A stretch of 49,278 nt of DNA, taken from positions 1 to 49,278 of the forward strand of contig NZ_JACOOJ010000039.1 of NCBI RefSeq assembly GCF_014287585.1. Reading direction: 5' to 3'. The position numbers and the translations under genes were made by a program. Shown here piece by piece: positions 16,868-26,800 of the stretch. Source of the stretch: Parabacteroides hominis (lineage in GTDB: Bacteria; Bacteroidota; Bacteroidia; Bacteroidales; Tannerellaceae). The notes beneath the pieces were generated by a model that did no database searches, was not told where the DNA came from, and saw only the letters and a list, made by a program, of their open reading frames with translations. The first letter of the stretch is position 1. Each line of letters begins with the position of its first letter.

Positions 16868-18097
16868 ATGGATGGTATAGTTTCAGCGGATAATTTTGCG
16901 AATATAATGGGCGTTTCCAAAGCTGTTTTGCAAAAATGGGAAAACAGTGGGACGTTCGTCCCGAAGAAGGATGGAAACGGAAGGAAGTTTTTTTATGTGA
17001 AAGATTTGCTTCATGTCCCTGAAATCAGGGAGATGGTCGATTCTTCATGGGAGCAGGAAATGGAAGTTTTGCCGTTACGTCCTTATACCTCGATTGAATT
17101 GTTTGCCGGTGCCGGTGGATTGGCTTTAGGTATGGAAAAGGCAGGCTTTTCGCATGTGCTGTTGAATGAAATAGACCATGATGCATGTGCCACCTTGCAA
17201 TATAACAGGCCTGAATGGCGTGTGGCTGAACAGGATGTGCGCCAGATTTCGTTCAAGCAATTTGAAGGGAAGGTTGATTTCTTGTCCGGTGGTTTCCCAT
17301 GTCAGGCTTTTTCGTATGCGGGTAAGCAAGGAGGCTTTAATGATACACGAGGAACATTGTTTTTTGAATTGGCTCGAGCTGTACAGGAAATCAAACCAAA
17401 GGTCTTCATGGGCGAAAATGTAAAGGGTTTGGCTGCGCATGATGGTGGGAGGACACTTGATACAATCAAAAATGCGGTAAAAGAGTTAGGATATACCTTG
17501 GTGGAACCAAGGGTTTTACGGGCAATCCAGTTCCGAGTCCCGCAAAAAAGGGAACGCCTCATTTTGATCGCAATCCGCAATGACCTTGCTGATAAGGTTC
17601 AATTTTATTGGCCTTCGCCTTTCCATAGGGTCATGACTTTGCGAGATGCTTTTTATAAGGGGGATTTATATGATTGTGATGTGCCGGCTTCCGATGGGCA
17701 AAAATATCCATTGAAGAAATTGAAGGTGATGGAAATGGTACCAATGGGTGGTTATTGGCGCGATCTGCCGATAGACGTGCAAAGGGAATACATGGGTGGA
17801 AGTTTTGAATTGGAAGGTGGTAAAACCGGAATGGCTCGTCGGCTTTCTTTAGATGAACCCAGTTTGACTTTGACTTGTGCTCCGGCTCAGAAGCAAACAG
17901 AACGTTGCCATCCGATAGAAACCCGTCCTTTGACGGTGCGTGAATATGCACGTATCCAAACTTTCCCAGATGAATGGATGTTCTCGGGGACATTATCTTC
18001 CCAATATAAGCAAATTGGTAATGCTGTCCCTGTAAATTTGGCCTATGCGGTCGGGCGTTCGTTGGTTCGTTTACTTAATGATATAGAACGGTTGTAA
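16868..18097 (+). CDS. C5-cytosine DNA methyltransferase of the R-M system
   Basis: This 409-residue enzyme protects the host from the neighbouring endonuclease. An N-terminal helix-turn-helix-like segment (about 5-50, FANIMGVSKAVLQKWENSG) precedes the methylase core: motif I ELFAGAGGLALGME, motif IV GGFPCQAFS with catalytic C145, motif VI GENVKGL, motif VIII QKRERLILI, motif X QYKQIGNAVP. Longer in-frame starts exist at 16769 and 16841, but they overlap the endonuclease gene; the ATG at 16868 follows its stop by four bases. The HTH suggests that the methylase also regulates transcription of the R-M genes, as known for several C5 methylases. Confidence 0.92.
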   Translation: MDGIVSADNFANIMGVSKAVLQKWENSGTFVPKKDGNGRKFFYVKDLLHVPEIREMVDSSWEQEMEVLPLRPYTSIELFAGAGGLALGMEKAGFSHVLLNEIDHDACATLQYNRPEWRVAEQDVRQISFKQFEGKVDFLSGGFPCQAFSYAGKQGGFNDTRGTLFFELARAVQEIKPKVFMGENVKGLAAHDGGRTLDTIKNAVKELGYTLVEPRVLRAIQFRVPQKRERLILIAIRNDLADKVQFYWPSPFHRVMTLRDAFYKGDLYDCDVPASDGQKYPLKKLKVMEMVPMGGYWRDLPIDVQREYMGGSFELEGGKTGMARRLSLDEPSLTLTCAPAQKQTERCHPIETRPLTVREYARIQTFPDEWMFSGTLSSQYKQIGNAVPVNLAYAVGRSLVRLLNDIERL

Positions 18098-18103
18098 GAT
18101 ATC

Positions 18104-18625
18104 TTATTTAGAATGTTTGGTGCTTTGATATTCAACCAACTCTTCTGCTACTTTGCTGTTGGAGGGTTGGCTTTCTTCTATGTGGTATGTTTTTGACCTG
18201 TATTTGTCCAAGAATGATTTGTTTATCCAATATTCCATTTCTTTCAATGTATTTTCGCGTACTTCTTTTTTTAGTTGGCATTCCCAAATAGTCATGACTT
18301 TCCAGCCTAATTGTTTCAATGCCTCTTTGTCACGCATATCACGTTCTTGGTTCCGTTGTATTTTCTTTTGCCAATAATCGCTATTGGTATGTGGAATGTG
18401 TCCATCTATGCTGTGCCCATGCCAGAAGCAGCCATGTATGAAAATGGCGACACCGTATTTTTTCAATACTATGTCTGGCGTTCCAGGTAAGCCTTTCACA
18501 TTTTTCCTATAACGGTATCCTCGCGCAAACAAGTAGCGGCGCACGATCCATTCAGGCTTCGTGTCTTTACCTTTGATACGTGACATTGTATAGCTCCGGC
18601 TTCCTTTTTTATACTTATTCACCAT
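18104..18625 (-). CDS. vsr: Vsr very-short-patch mismatch endonuclease
   Basis: This 173-residue Vsr protein nicks DNA at T:G mismatches that arise when 5-methylcytosine deaminates. Typical motifs are SRIKGKDTKPEWIVRRYLFA and PGTPDIVLKKYGVAIFIHGC, followed by FWHGH, carrying the catalytic Asp and the metal/zinc-linked His and Cys residues. It is convergent with the methylase gene, with six bases between the stop codons. A TATTTTTG box on its strand lies at 18662-18669. The pairing with a C5 methylase is the usual context. Confidence 0.93.
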   Translation of the reverse strand: MVNKYKKGSRSYTMSRIKGKDTKPEWIVRRYLFARGYRYRKNVKGLPGTPDIVLKKYGVAIFIHGCFWHGHSIDGHIPHTNSDYWQKKIQRNQERDMRDKEALKQLGWKVMTIWECQLKKEVRENTLKEMEYWINKSFLDKYRSKTYHIEESQPSNSKVAEELVEYQSTKHSK

Positions 18626-18743
18626 ATTTGTTTGTCATTAATGAACTGGAATATACACCTACAAAAATAAGTAAAATAGAGTAATAAGGATAATATTTAA
18701 ATAAATCCGTATATTAGTCGCTGTTAATAAAAACAGCAACATT

Positions 18744-21032
18744 ATGGAAACTGCATTTTTCGTTTTGCTACTTCTTGTCGTGTGGATCAGCCTGCATAAC
18801 TATATAGGTAAGGCAATTGCCAATATCGAGTCTCTCAAAAAAGAGATAGCCAGTCTAAGGAAGCAATTGGAAGGGCGGGAAATTGTAGCGGAGGAAGAGT
18901 GCCATATCCCGATTTTGTCTGTCGAAATAAGAGTGGATGAAGAGACTTCGAAGCCTGAGGTAAAACAGCCGGAACCGGAACCTCGGAAAGAACCTGTTGT
19001 TCCGGTGGCGCCCCCGCCTCTTAAAACGTGGACTCGTCCTAAGCCGGCGCCTCCCAAAAAGAAACGTAAACCGGTTAATTACGAAAAGTTTATCGGAGAA
19101 AATCTGTTCGGTAAGATCGGCATCCTGATATTGGTTATCGGCATGGGACTTTTTGTGAAGTATGCGATCGATAAGAATTGGATCAATGAGGTGTTCCGCA
19201 CCGTGCTGGGCTTTGTGGTCGGCGGCGGTCTGCTGCTGATCTCGCAGAGGCTGAAGAAAACCTACCGGGCGTTCAGCTCCTTGCTGGCGGGCGGCGCTTT
19301 TGCTATCTTCTATGTCACGGTCGCGATGGCCTACCATTATTACGGGCTGTTCAGCCAGGCGACAGCCTTTGTCATTTTGGTGGTGCTTACGATCCTGATG
19401 TCCGTCCTTTCTGTTTTCTACAATCGGCGCGAATTGGCTATTATTGCGTTGGTAGGCGGTTTTATATCACCTTTCCTTGTCAGCAACGGCATGGGGAGTT
19501 ACCTGGTGCTGTTCATTTATGTGACGGTTCTGAATACGGGTATGTTCGGTCTCTCCCTTTATAAGAGGTGGGGCGAGTTGCCGATTGTCGGTTTTGTTGC
19601 CAGCTACCTGATCCTGACGGGCTATTGGTGGACTGCCGATCTGGATGTGGCAGGGAATGCACAACTGATCCATCTGCTGCTTTTTGCTACTTTGTTTTTC
19701 CTGATTTTCCTCTTGCCGGTTGTATCTGTGTTCCGTTCGGACAGTCGGAAGATCAATCAGTTGCTCATGATGGTCGTGGTGCTGAATAATTTCCTTTACC
19801 TCTTTTTCTGTTTATGTTTCCTGCGGGAACTGCATCTCGAACAGGATATTAAGGGAGCGTTCACCTTGTTTATAGCAGTTGTGAACGGTGGGATTGCGTT
19901 TGCCCTGAACCGCAGGAGGGCGGAGAACGGTGTGTTGTATTCGGCGCTTATCGGTTTGGCGTTGACTTTTGTCTCTATCACGATCCCGATTCAGATGGAC
20001 GGGACCTTCATCACGTTGTTGTGGGCTTGTGAGATGGTGATCGTCCTGTGGCTCTTTATCAAATGGCGGATACCGGTTTATGAATATTTTGTCGCGATCC
20101 TTTTCTTCCTGGCGAATGTCTCTTACTGGATGGATATCGAGCAAATATTGGGGGCCGGCATGCGTCCTTCCCTGTTCGCTAACGGAATGTTTGCTACCGG
20201 AGTGTCTGTCGGTGTGGCTTTTCTGCTGGTTGCCCGGCTTCTCTCCCGCGAGAAGGAGTTATTCACGACTGTTTCCGTGTTGAAATATTCCCCGTTCAGC
20301 GCATTGACCCTTTTGGACGGGAGCGTAGTCCTTTATGTGGCGTTTATGATCGAGTTCGCGCGGAATGTGGACGATTGGTATTTGTCGCAAGGGCTGATGC
20401 TGTCGTTTACCGCGGCAGCTTTGTTTGTGATGCTTTTAGGGATGAGGAGGCGTTTCCCGGTGGAACGTTATCATAGGTTGTATGCGTTCTCTTTGCTGAT
20501 TCCGCTCGTATGGTATATGTATCTGCTGCTGACAAGCCGCTATTTTGTATGGACGGCTCTGGACTCTTTGGAATGGTTGGCCGTTATCATCCTGATTGCA
20601 CATATCTGTTTGCTGGCAAAAGAATATTATGCTGTGTTCAATTACCGTACGAAAGTAGCCAGCCGGATGACCGTTTATATCAGCATCGTTTCCACAGCCT
20701 TGTTTGTGCTTGCCGTGCAGAGTCTGCTGAATCAGCTTTCCCTTTCCGACGAAGCGAGTGCCGGTTTCTCCATTTCCCTCACGGTTGCCGGATTTGCGGA
20801 AATGGCGATTGGCATGCGGCTGCACCTGAAGTCTTTGCGTATGATCAGCCTGACGACTTTCGGCATTGTCTTGTTTAAGTTGGTCGTGATCGATTTGTGG
20901 CTGCTGCCGACCATCGGAAAGATTATTATCTTTATCATTCTGGGTGTTATCCTACTTGTCCTTTCATTCCTTTACCAGAAGTTGAAAAAGGTTTTGTTTG
21001 AAGAAGACCGGGAAGAGTTGGCAAATAGTTAA
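18744..21032 (+). CDS. DUF2339 polytopic membrane protein
   Basis: This 762-residue protein starts with a membrane anchor (about 4-22), then a short coiled coil with alternating K and E (about 25-45) and a Pro/Lys-rich linker (about 70-110). Then come some twenty membrane helices beginning at the conserved block NYEKFIGENLFGKIGILILV. This is the DUF2339 family, whose function is not established. A small hairpin (GCTGTT/AACAGC) sits just before the start. It stands alone between the R-M island and the non-coding stretch. Confidence 0.85.
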   Translation: METAFFVLLLLVVWISLHNYIGKAIANIESLKKEIASLRKQLEGREIVAEEECHIPILSVEIRVDEETSKPEVKQPEPEPRKEPVVPVAPPPLKTWTRPKPAPPKKKRKPVNYEKFIGENLFGKIGILILVIGMGLFVKYAIDKNWINEVFRTVLGFVVGGGLLLISQRLKKTYRAFSSLLAGGAFAIFYVTVAMAYHYYGLFSQATAFVILVVLTILMSVLSVFYNRRELAIIALVGGFISPFLVSNGMGSYLVLFIYVTVLNTGMFGLSLYKRWGELPIVGFVASYLILTGYWWTADLDVAGNAQLIHLLLFATLFFLIFLLPVVSVFRSDSRKINQLLMMVVVLNNFLYLFFCLCFLRELHLEQDIKGAFTLFIAVVNGGIAFALNRRRAENGVLYSALIGLALTFVSITIPIQMDGTFITLLWACEMVIVLWLFIKWRIPVYEYFVAILFFLANVSYWMDIEQILGAGMRPSLFANGMFATGVSVGVAFLLVARLLSREKELFTTVSVLKYSPFSALTLLDGSVVLYVAFMIEFARNVDDWYLSQGLMLSFTAAALFVMLLGMRRRFPVERYHRLYAFSLLIPLVWYMYLLLTSRYFVWTALDSLEWLAVIILIAHICLLAKEYYAVFNYRTKVASRMTVYISIVSTALFVLAVQSLLNQLSLSDEASAGFSISLTVAGFAEMAIGMRLHLKSLRMISLTTFGIVLFKLVVIDLWLLPTIGKIIIFIILGVILLVLSFLYQKLKKVLFEEDREELANS

Positions 21033-21771
21033 TACAATAACCCCAGATGGGTCCAGATTCTATTTCGGGTAAAATTCCGGATCGTTTTGATTTGACTTTT
21101 TGCCGGCTTTTTACCGGAATTGGTAACGATTGAAAAAACGTCGTAGGCGGGAAATGAAAAAACGATGTCTCTTTGTAATCAGATAGGAGGAAGAACGGAT
21201 ATTGTGGAAAACCTGAACTCCAGGAGAATCGCCTGTAATAAAAAAAGTCGAGACATTTCCCGTATATCCCAAACCGATTCCGGGGCTTTCCCGCCACGAC
21301 GACTGTCTTCGTTTCCTTTACGACCGTCTTCGTCGCCGTCAAGACGGTCGTCATGCTATATACACTGCGCACTTCAGAGCAATTATGACCGTCTTCGTGG
21401 CAAAAAACTGCGCACCTCAGGCGACAAAGCCCTTTTTGCCCGCAAAAAAGCCGGATTACAGCCCTATTATTAAAGATTGTATATTGTTGTCAAGGAACCG
21501 GTATTTTACAATAAGACCTCTGTTTTTACGAAATCCATACTGTTCCTGTCTTATAGATACGTATCATTGCCGTTCTTGAAATTCATCAATGATAACACTA
21601 AAAGATCGTTCTTCCCTTAATTCAAAAAGATATTGCATCAAATTGGAGAAAGAAGCCATGCCTCCTTTTACTTATTTCAACCGCTGTTGAAAAAATAATG
21701 AATAAAACATTACAATGTAACTTTTTTCGAAGAATCGGTTCATTAGGGAATTTTCTGGAAATTTAAATTAC
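21033..21771. other. Non-coding stretch with repeats between DUF2339 and the ECF sigma operon
   Basis: No convincing gene is present. The first 450 bases hold palindromes and repeats (see 21299-21420). The next 300 bases are AT-rich with no recognised structure. A 102-codon open frame at 21165-21473 runs through the repeats, has an arginine/serine-rich composition and looks spurious. Confidence 0.6.
21299..21420. repeat. Cluster of 21-bp tandem units, a palindrome and direct repeats
   Basis: ACGACTGTCTTCG (21299) and ACGACCGTCTTCG (21320) begin 21-base tandem units. The second unit pairs with AAGACGGTCGT (21341-21351), an 11-bp perfect palindrome arm. GACCGTCTTCGT recurs at 21387-21398. ACTGCGCACYTCAG occurs at 21364-21377 and 21407-21420. 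Confidence 0.7.
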
Positions 21772-21801
21772 TTGTTTAACCAATAACTATTACTATATTT
21801 G
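21772..21801 (+). promoter_or_regulatory. Promoter of the ECF sigma/FecR operon
   Basis: TTG (21772-21774), 19 bases, TATATTTG (21794-21801): a near-consensus housekeeping promoter. The predicted start near 21808 gives a leader of about 250 bases. Confidence 0.7.
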
Positions 21802-21802
21802 C

Positions 21803-21821
21803 ATTGTGCAAATAGCACAAT
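21803..21821. promoter_or_regulatory. Inverted repeat at the predicted start of the sigma operon
   Basis: ATTGTGC-AAATA-GCACAAT, a perfect 7-bp inverted repeat right after the -7 box, covers the predicted start site. It could be an operator or a 5' hairpin of the transcript. Confidence 0.45.
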
Positions 21822-22055
21822 TGCGTTGTTTAACTGATTCTTTCAGAAAAAATCTGGAAAATTTATAGAAGAAGAATGAGTTAACGTATCCCGCATCGTA
21901 TTTGTAAATATGGTGTGGGAGTATGTTGCTTATTTACTTCTACGGTTTTCCAGAGCCTTTCTGATAGATAAGTCACAGCTCTCACACTTCATATATAATT
22001 TAAAGATTAGAGTTTGGAGATCGAGAAGTTCGTGATTTAATTCACATTGAAAAAA

Positions 22056-22625
22056 ATGCTGGTTGAAAAGAAAATACTATCCGACCATTTTGAAGAAATA
22101 TATGTCTCTTGGTTTTCCCGGATGAAATATTTCGCTCTGGAATATGTCGTGTCAGAAGAAGACGCAGAAAATATAGTCCAGGACGTATTTACCGAACTGT
22201 GGGAAAAGAAAGAGATCTTGGCTTATGATGTGAATCTGGTCGCCCTGCTTTTTACCTCGATCAAGAACCGTTGTATCGACCTGTTACGCCACCGCATTGT
22301 AGTGAAGGAAGCTGTCAGCCTGATGCAGGAAGAATATCAGGCTACTTTGCGGATGAAACTTGCCTCCCTGGAATTATTCGATCAGTCCATACTCTCCGAG
22401 CAGGATATCGAACGGATCATTACCGAAGTGATAGACTCTCTGCCTGAAAAATGCCGGGAAATTTTTATCAAAAGCAAAATAGAGGGTAAAAAGCAGAAAG
22501 ACATAGCAACCGAATTGAATATTTCCCTTAAAACCGTTGAAAACCAAATGGCTATCGCTTATAAGAAAATTAAAAGCGAATTGAAAGACTATCTCCCCTT
22601 ATTAATATTTTTACTCGCTAATTAA
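22056..22625 (+). CDS. ECF RNA polymerase sigma factor (Bacteroidetes expansion type)
   Basis: This 189-residue sigma-70 family factor has region 2 with EDAENIVQDVFTELWEKKE and LFTSIKNRCIDLLRHR, and region 4 with LPEKCREIFIKSKIEGKKQK plus the HTH DIATELNISLKTVENQM. It should switch on the downstream SusC operon when released by the FecR anti-sigma factor. The frame opens at TTG 22047, but the ATG at 22056 is the natural start. The C-terminal end LPLLIFLLAN is hydrophobic, common in this family. Confidence 0.93.
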   Translation: MLVEKKILSDHFEEIYVSWFSRMKYFALEYVVSEEDAENIVQDVFTELWEKKEILAYDVNLVALLFTSIKNRCIDLLRHRIVVKEAVSLMQEEYQATLRMKLASLELFDQSILSEQDIERIITEVIDSLPEKCREIFIKSKIEGKKQKDIATELNISLKTVENQMAIAYKKIKSELKDYLPLLIFLLAN

Positions 22626-22693
22626 AAAAATCCGTTTATCCTCTTGGGGGTTTTGGCTCCCTGATCCGTTTATTAAGAACAAAAGCGGAAAAT

Positions 22694-23677
22694 ATGAACG
22701 AACGGATACATAAATACTTTTATGAAGAACTTTCCACGGAAGAGCGACTATCCCTGCTGCGCGATGTCGAGGCGAACGAAGAACTCAAAAAAGAATTTGC
22801 AGAATATCAAAATCTATATGCCTTGTTGAACTTAGGACATCAGGTACAGGATAAAGCAATCGGCAAACAAAAATACGACCGCTTTATTTTGCAAAAGCAA
22901 CACACCGTGATGTGGAAGCGTTGGACACGCCGGATCGGGTATGCGGCAGCTATTCTCATTTTAGTCGTTTCAACAAGTTTATTGACATATTGGTACGCGC
23001 AGCCTAAGCAAACGGACTTTTTATCGGAAAATGTGATGAATACTTTATACACTCCTGCCGGACAGCGGGCACAACTGGTTTTGCAGGACGGGACGGAAGT
23101 CTGGCTGAATGCGAAGTCGAAGTTGATCTATCCGGCCCGTTTCACCGGTGATAAAAGGAATGTTACGATCGAAGGGGAAGCCTTCTTCAAAGTAGCGAAA
23201 GATCCTTCCCGTCCTTTTATCGTTTCCACACATGATGTCGACATGAAAGTTTTAGGTACTCAGTTTAACGTGTGCAGCTACCCTGCGACCGGGTATGTAC
23301 AAACCAGCTTGTTGGAAGGTTCCGTACGCGTTTTTTTCCGGGAAAGGGAGTCTGACGGGATCACTTTGAAACCGGACCAGCAGGTGACTGTCTCGAACGG
23401 GAAGATGAGGGTGGAACCGATTCGCCTGAAAGCTCATTTTTTATGGCGGGATGGCATCTATGCCTTTGAGAACGAACCTTTGATCAATATTCTGGAAAAG
23501 ATGGAACTTTACTATGACGTAAAGATCATAGTAAAAGATACGTCCTTATTCAAAGATACTTATACGGGAAAATTCAGGCAGCGCGACAGCCTCGACGATG
23601 TTTTCCGCGTATTGCAGCAAATCCGCAAATTCAAAGTAGAGAAAGACACAGAGCGGAACATAGTGACCTTAAAATAA
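22694..23677 (+). CDS. FecR-family anti-sigma factor / signal transducer
   Basis: This 327-residue inner-membrane protein has a cytoplasmic N-terminal sigma-binding region (1-78), a single membrane helix (about 81-101, GYAAAILILVVSTSLLTYW) and a periplasmic FecR domain (about 115-225, TPAGQRAQLVLQDGTEVWLN). The C-terminal DUF4974 domain (about 250-325) includes NILEKMELYYDVKI. It receives the signal from the STN domain of the SusC-like receiver and frees the sigma factor. It follows the sigma gene by 68 bases. Confidence 0.93.
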   Translation: MNERIHKYFYEELSTEERLSLLRDVEANEELKKEFAEYQNLYALLNLGHQVQDKAIGKQKYDRFILQKQHTVMWKRWTRRIGYAAAILILVVSTSLLTYWYAQPKQTDFLSENVMNTLYTPAGQRAQLVLQDGTEVWLNAKSKLIYPARFTGDKRNVTIEGEAFFKVAKDPSRPFIVSTHDVDMKVLGTQFNVCSYPATGYVQTSLLEGSVRVFFRERESDGITLKPDQQVTVSNGKMRVEPIRLKAHFLWRDGIYAFENEPLINILEKMELYYDVKIIVKDTSLFKDTYTGKFRQRDSLDDVFRVLQQIRKFKVEKDTERNIVTLK

Positions 23678-23739
23678 CAACATGTCAAACATAAAAACGT
23701 ATAGCCTATGATGAAAGAACAGTAGAAAAGAAAACGAAA

Positions 23740-23766
23740 GCGGCAGAAGCTACCAACAACTGCCGC
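23740..23766. promoter_or_regulatory. Hairpin in the FecR-SusC gap
   Basis: GCGGCAG (23740-23746) pairs with CTGCCGC (23760-23766) across 13 bases. No T-run follows, so it is not a classic terminator. It may tune read-through or be part of the sigma-dependent promoter region of the SusC gene. Confidence 0.35.
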
Positions 23767-23828
23767 CGGAGTTAAAGCAAACACAAGTCGTAATTATTTA
23801 GTATTCACTTTAAATTTAGAACAAAGAT

Positions 23829-26800
23829 ATGAAAAGAAAAACTTTGTTACAGTCCTTTATTGTGCATAATAACCGCATTAAAGATTTTTTTAGAATTATG
23901 AGAATATCACTTTTCCTTTTGTTTGTTTGTGTGTGCCAGTTAATGGCTGCTGATGCCGGGGCGCAAAATGCAGAAATCAAGATAAGCCAGAATAGTATGA
24001 CTATCAGACAACTGGTAAAAGAGATCGAGGCACGGACCGAATACTTGGTTGTATTTCGAGATCAAGATGTCGATGTCAACCGGACCGTTTTTTTCAAAAA
24101 AAAGTCGGCAAGTGTTGCCAATTATCTGGAAGAGGTTTCCAAAAGTACGAATATTGGATACCGTTTTGAGAATAATTACATCACATTGGTACTAAAGACA
24201 AAAGCAATCGTTCAGGATAAAAAGACGATCACTGGTAAGATCGTAGATGCGAATGGTGAACCGATTATCGGAGCCAATATCGTTGAGAAGGGCACGACTA
24301 ATGGTACGATAACCGATATAGATGGTAATTTCACATTGGAAGCTTCTGATAAAAGCATATTACTTGTTAGCTTTATTGGATATGCACCACGGGAAATCGT
24401 TGTGGGGAATCAACGGAATATTAATGTCAAATTGAATGAAGATACCGAAGTTCTGGATGAAGTGGTCGTTGTCGGTTATGGTACGCAGAAAAAGTCGGAT
24501 GTAACAACTGCTGTTGCATCTGTTTCTTCTGAAAATCTGAAAAACCGTGCAGCTGTCAACTTTGGAGAAGCTATGGCCGGACAAGTACCAGGTGTATTGA
24601 TCCAGCAGACAAACGGTGCTCCTGGTGGTGAGGGGCTGACGATAAAAGTTCGTGGTACCGGCTCTATTACACAGTCCAATGATCCTTTATATGTTGTGGA
24701 TGGTTATCCGATGGAGGGCGGTGCTTTCCGCCTATTAAACTCTTCAGATATAGAAAGTATACAGGTTTTGAAAGATGCTTCCTCTACTGCAATCTACGGT
24801 TCAAGAGGTGCAAACGGTGTTGTCATTATTACGACGAAGAAGGGACAAATTGGGAAACCGACTGTACAATTGAATGCCTATGTCGGATTCCAGCAGCGTG
24901 AGAAGAAAATCGAGATGATGAACCGTGACCAGTATGTCCAATGGTTTGTTGACGGACGTAATCAAGCTTGGCTGGATGCAAAAGTTATTTCTTCGGATCC
25001 GAACCAGTCTCCGCATTCCATCAATGATCCAAATTCCCGCCGTGCTCTTTATTCCGGTGCGAGTAGCCAGTATATGATACCGGATGGAACGGGTAGTTAT
25101 AAATATAATTTCCTTGATCCGGCTTCTGTAGCACAAATGCCGGATAATGACTGGCAGGATTTGTTGTATCGCAATGCCTTGACACAGCAGTATGAATTGT
25201 CGGTTAATGGAGGTTCTGAAAATACACGTTATACATTTTCCGGTAGTTATACGAACCAGGATGGTATCGTCCGTAATACAGATTATGAGCGTTTTAATTT
25301 CCGTACAAATGTGTCTTCTAAGATTGCTGATTGTTTGAATGTCGGGATGAGCCTGATGGCTTATTATGCAAATGGTACGGAACAGGCAAATGGTAAAGAT
25401 TCTCCCGTCATGTATGCGTTGAACTTGCCGCCTATTTATCCATTATATAATGAAGATGGGACATACGGTTCGATGGTCCGTAACCCGGAAATTTTGGCAG
25501 GCGATGTGGCTAACCCGATCGGTATTGCAGATCAGGTTATGAATAAGCGCAAACGTCACGGTTGGTTGGGTACGATCTTTGCTGAATGGGAAATTATCAA
25601 GAATTTGAAATACCGTATCAGTATCAATGGTGGAATTCAGGATAATATCCAGAAGAAGTTCGAACCCTCTTATGTGGATTTCGACTCTTCGAAGGCTCCC
25701 CGTCCTGCAAAGGGCATCAACGAACGGTGGACAGATCGAGATTGGGTGATTGAGAATACATTGAACTATTCTTTTATTTTGGCGGACAAACACAGTTTCA
25801 ATGCTTTGTTGGGATATACGACACAGTCTCATTCCTACGAACACATGAAAGGGGAAGCACGTGGGTATGCCAATGACAATATTACGACCTTGAATGCTGG
25901 AACCATGTATGCGTTGACGAGTGACGAATCAGAATATTCCATGATCTCTTATCTGGGACGTATCAATTATGTATATGACAATCGGTATATGTTGACGACT
26001 ACTCTTCGTAGTGATGGTTCTTCTCGTTTCGGACGTAACAAGAAATGGGGTACTTTCCCTTCTGTCTCCTTAGGTTGGCGTATCTCACAGGAGAAATTCA
26101 TGCAGGGGGTAAAACAGATTAGCGATTTGAAAATCCGTGCCAGCTTCGGTATCTCTGGTAATAACCGTATCGGTAACTACTCGGCTATCGGTTTGCTGTC
26201 TACCGGTTTCTATCCGACAGGTGATGCTGTACAAAACACGGTAAATCCGAACACGATGCCGAATGATGATTTAGGTTGGGAACGTACCCGCCAGTATAAT
26301 GTTGGTTTTGAATTAGGTTTGTTCAACAATCGTATCCGTTTGGAAGGTGATTTCTATGATAGTCGCTCCATCGACCTTTTATTGAATGTGCCGATTCCAA
26401 CAATTACAGGTTATTCTTCCCAGATGCAGAACATAGGTAAGGTCCAGAATAGAGGTATGGAGTTTACATTGAATACCAAGAACTTCACAGGACGTGATTT
26501 TACATGGTCCAGCAACTTTAATATTTCATTCAATAAGAATAAGGTGTTGGAAGTAGGTGTGGATGGAAGACCTATTTATGGAAGTGCTGCTAATGCGAAT
26601 AACGCGTTCATTACGAAACCGGGATATCCGATCGCCAGTTTTTATGGCTATAAATATTTAGGCGTTTTTCAGAGTGAAGAAGAATTGGCCAAATATCCAC
26701 ATTTAAGTGGTGATAAAGTGGGTGATGGGCATTATGAAGATGTAAACAAGGATGGTAAACTGGATCAAAATGACAAAACAATTTTAGGTGATAATAACCC

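Noticed and set aside
21165..21473. 102-codon plus-strand open frame in the repeat-bearing stretch
   Set aside because: It runs through palindromes and direct repeats, has low-complexity R/S composition and no leader or family.
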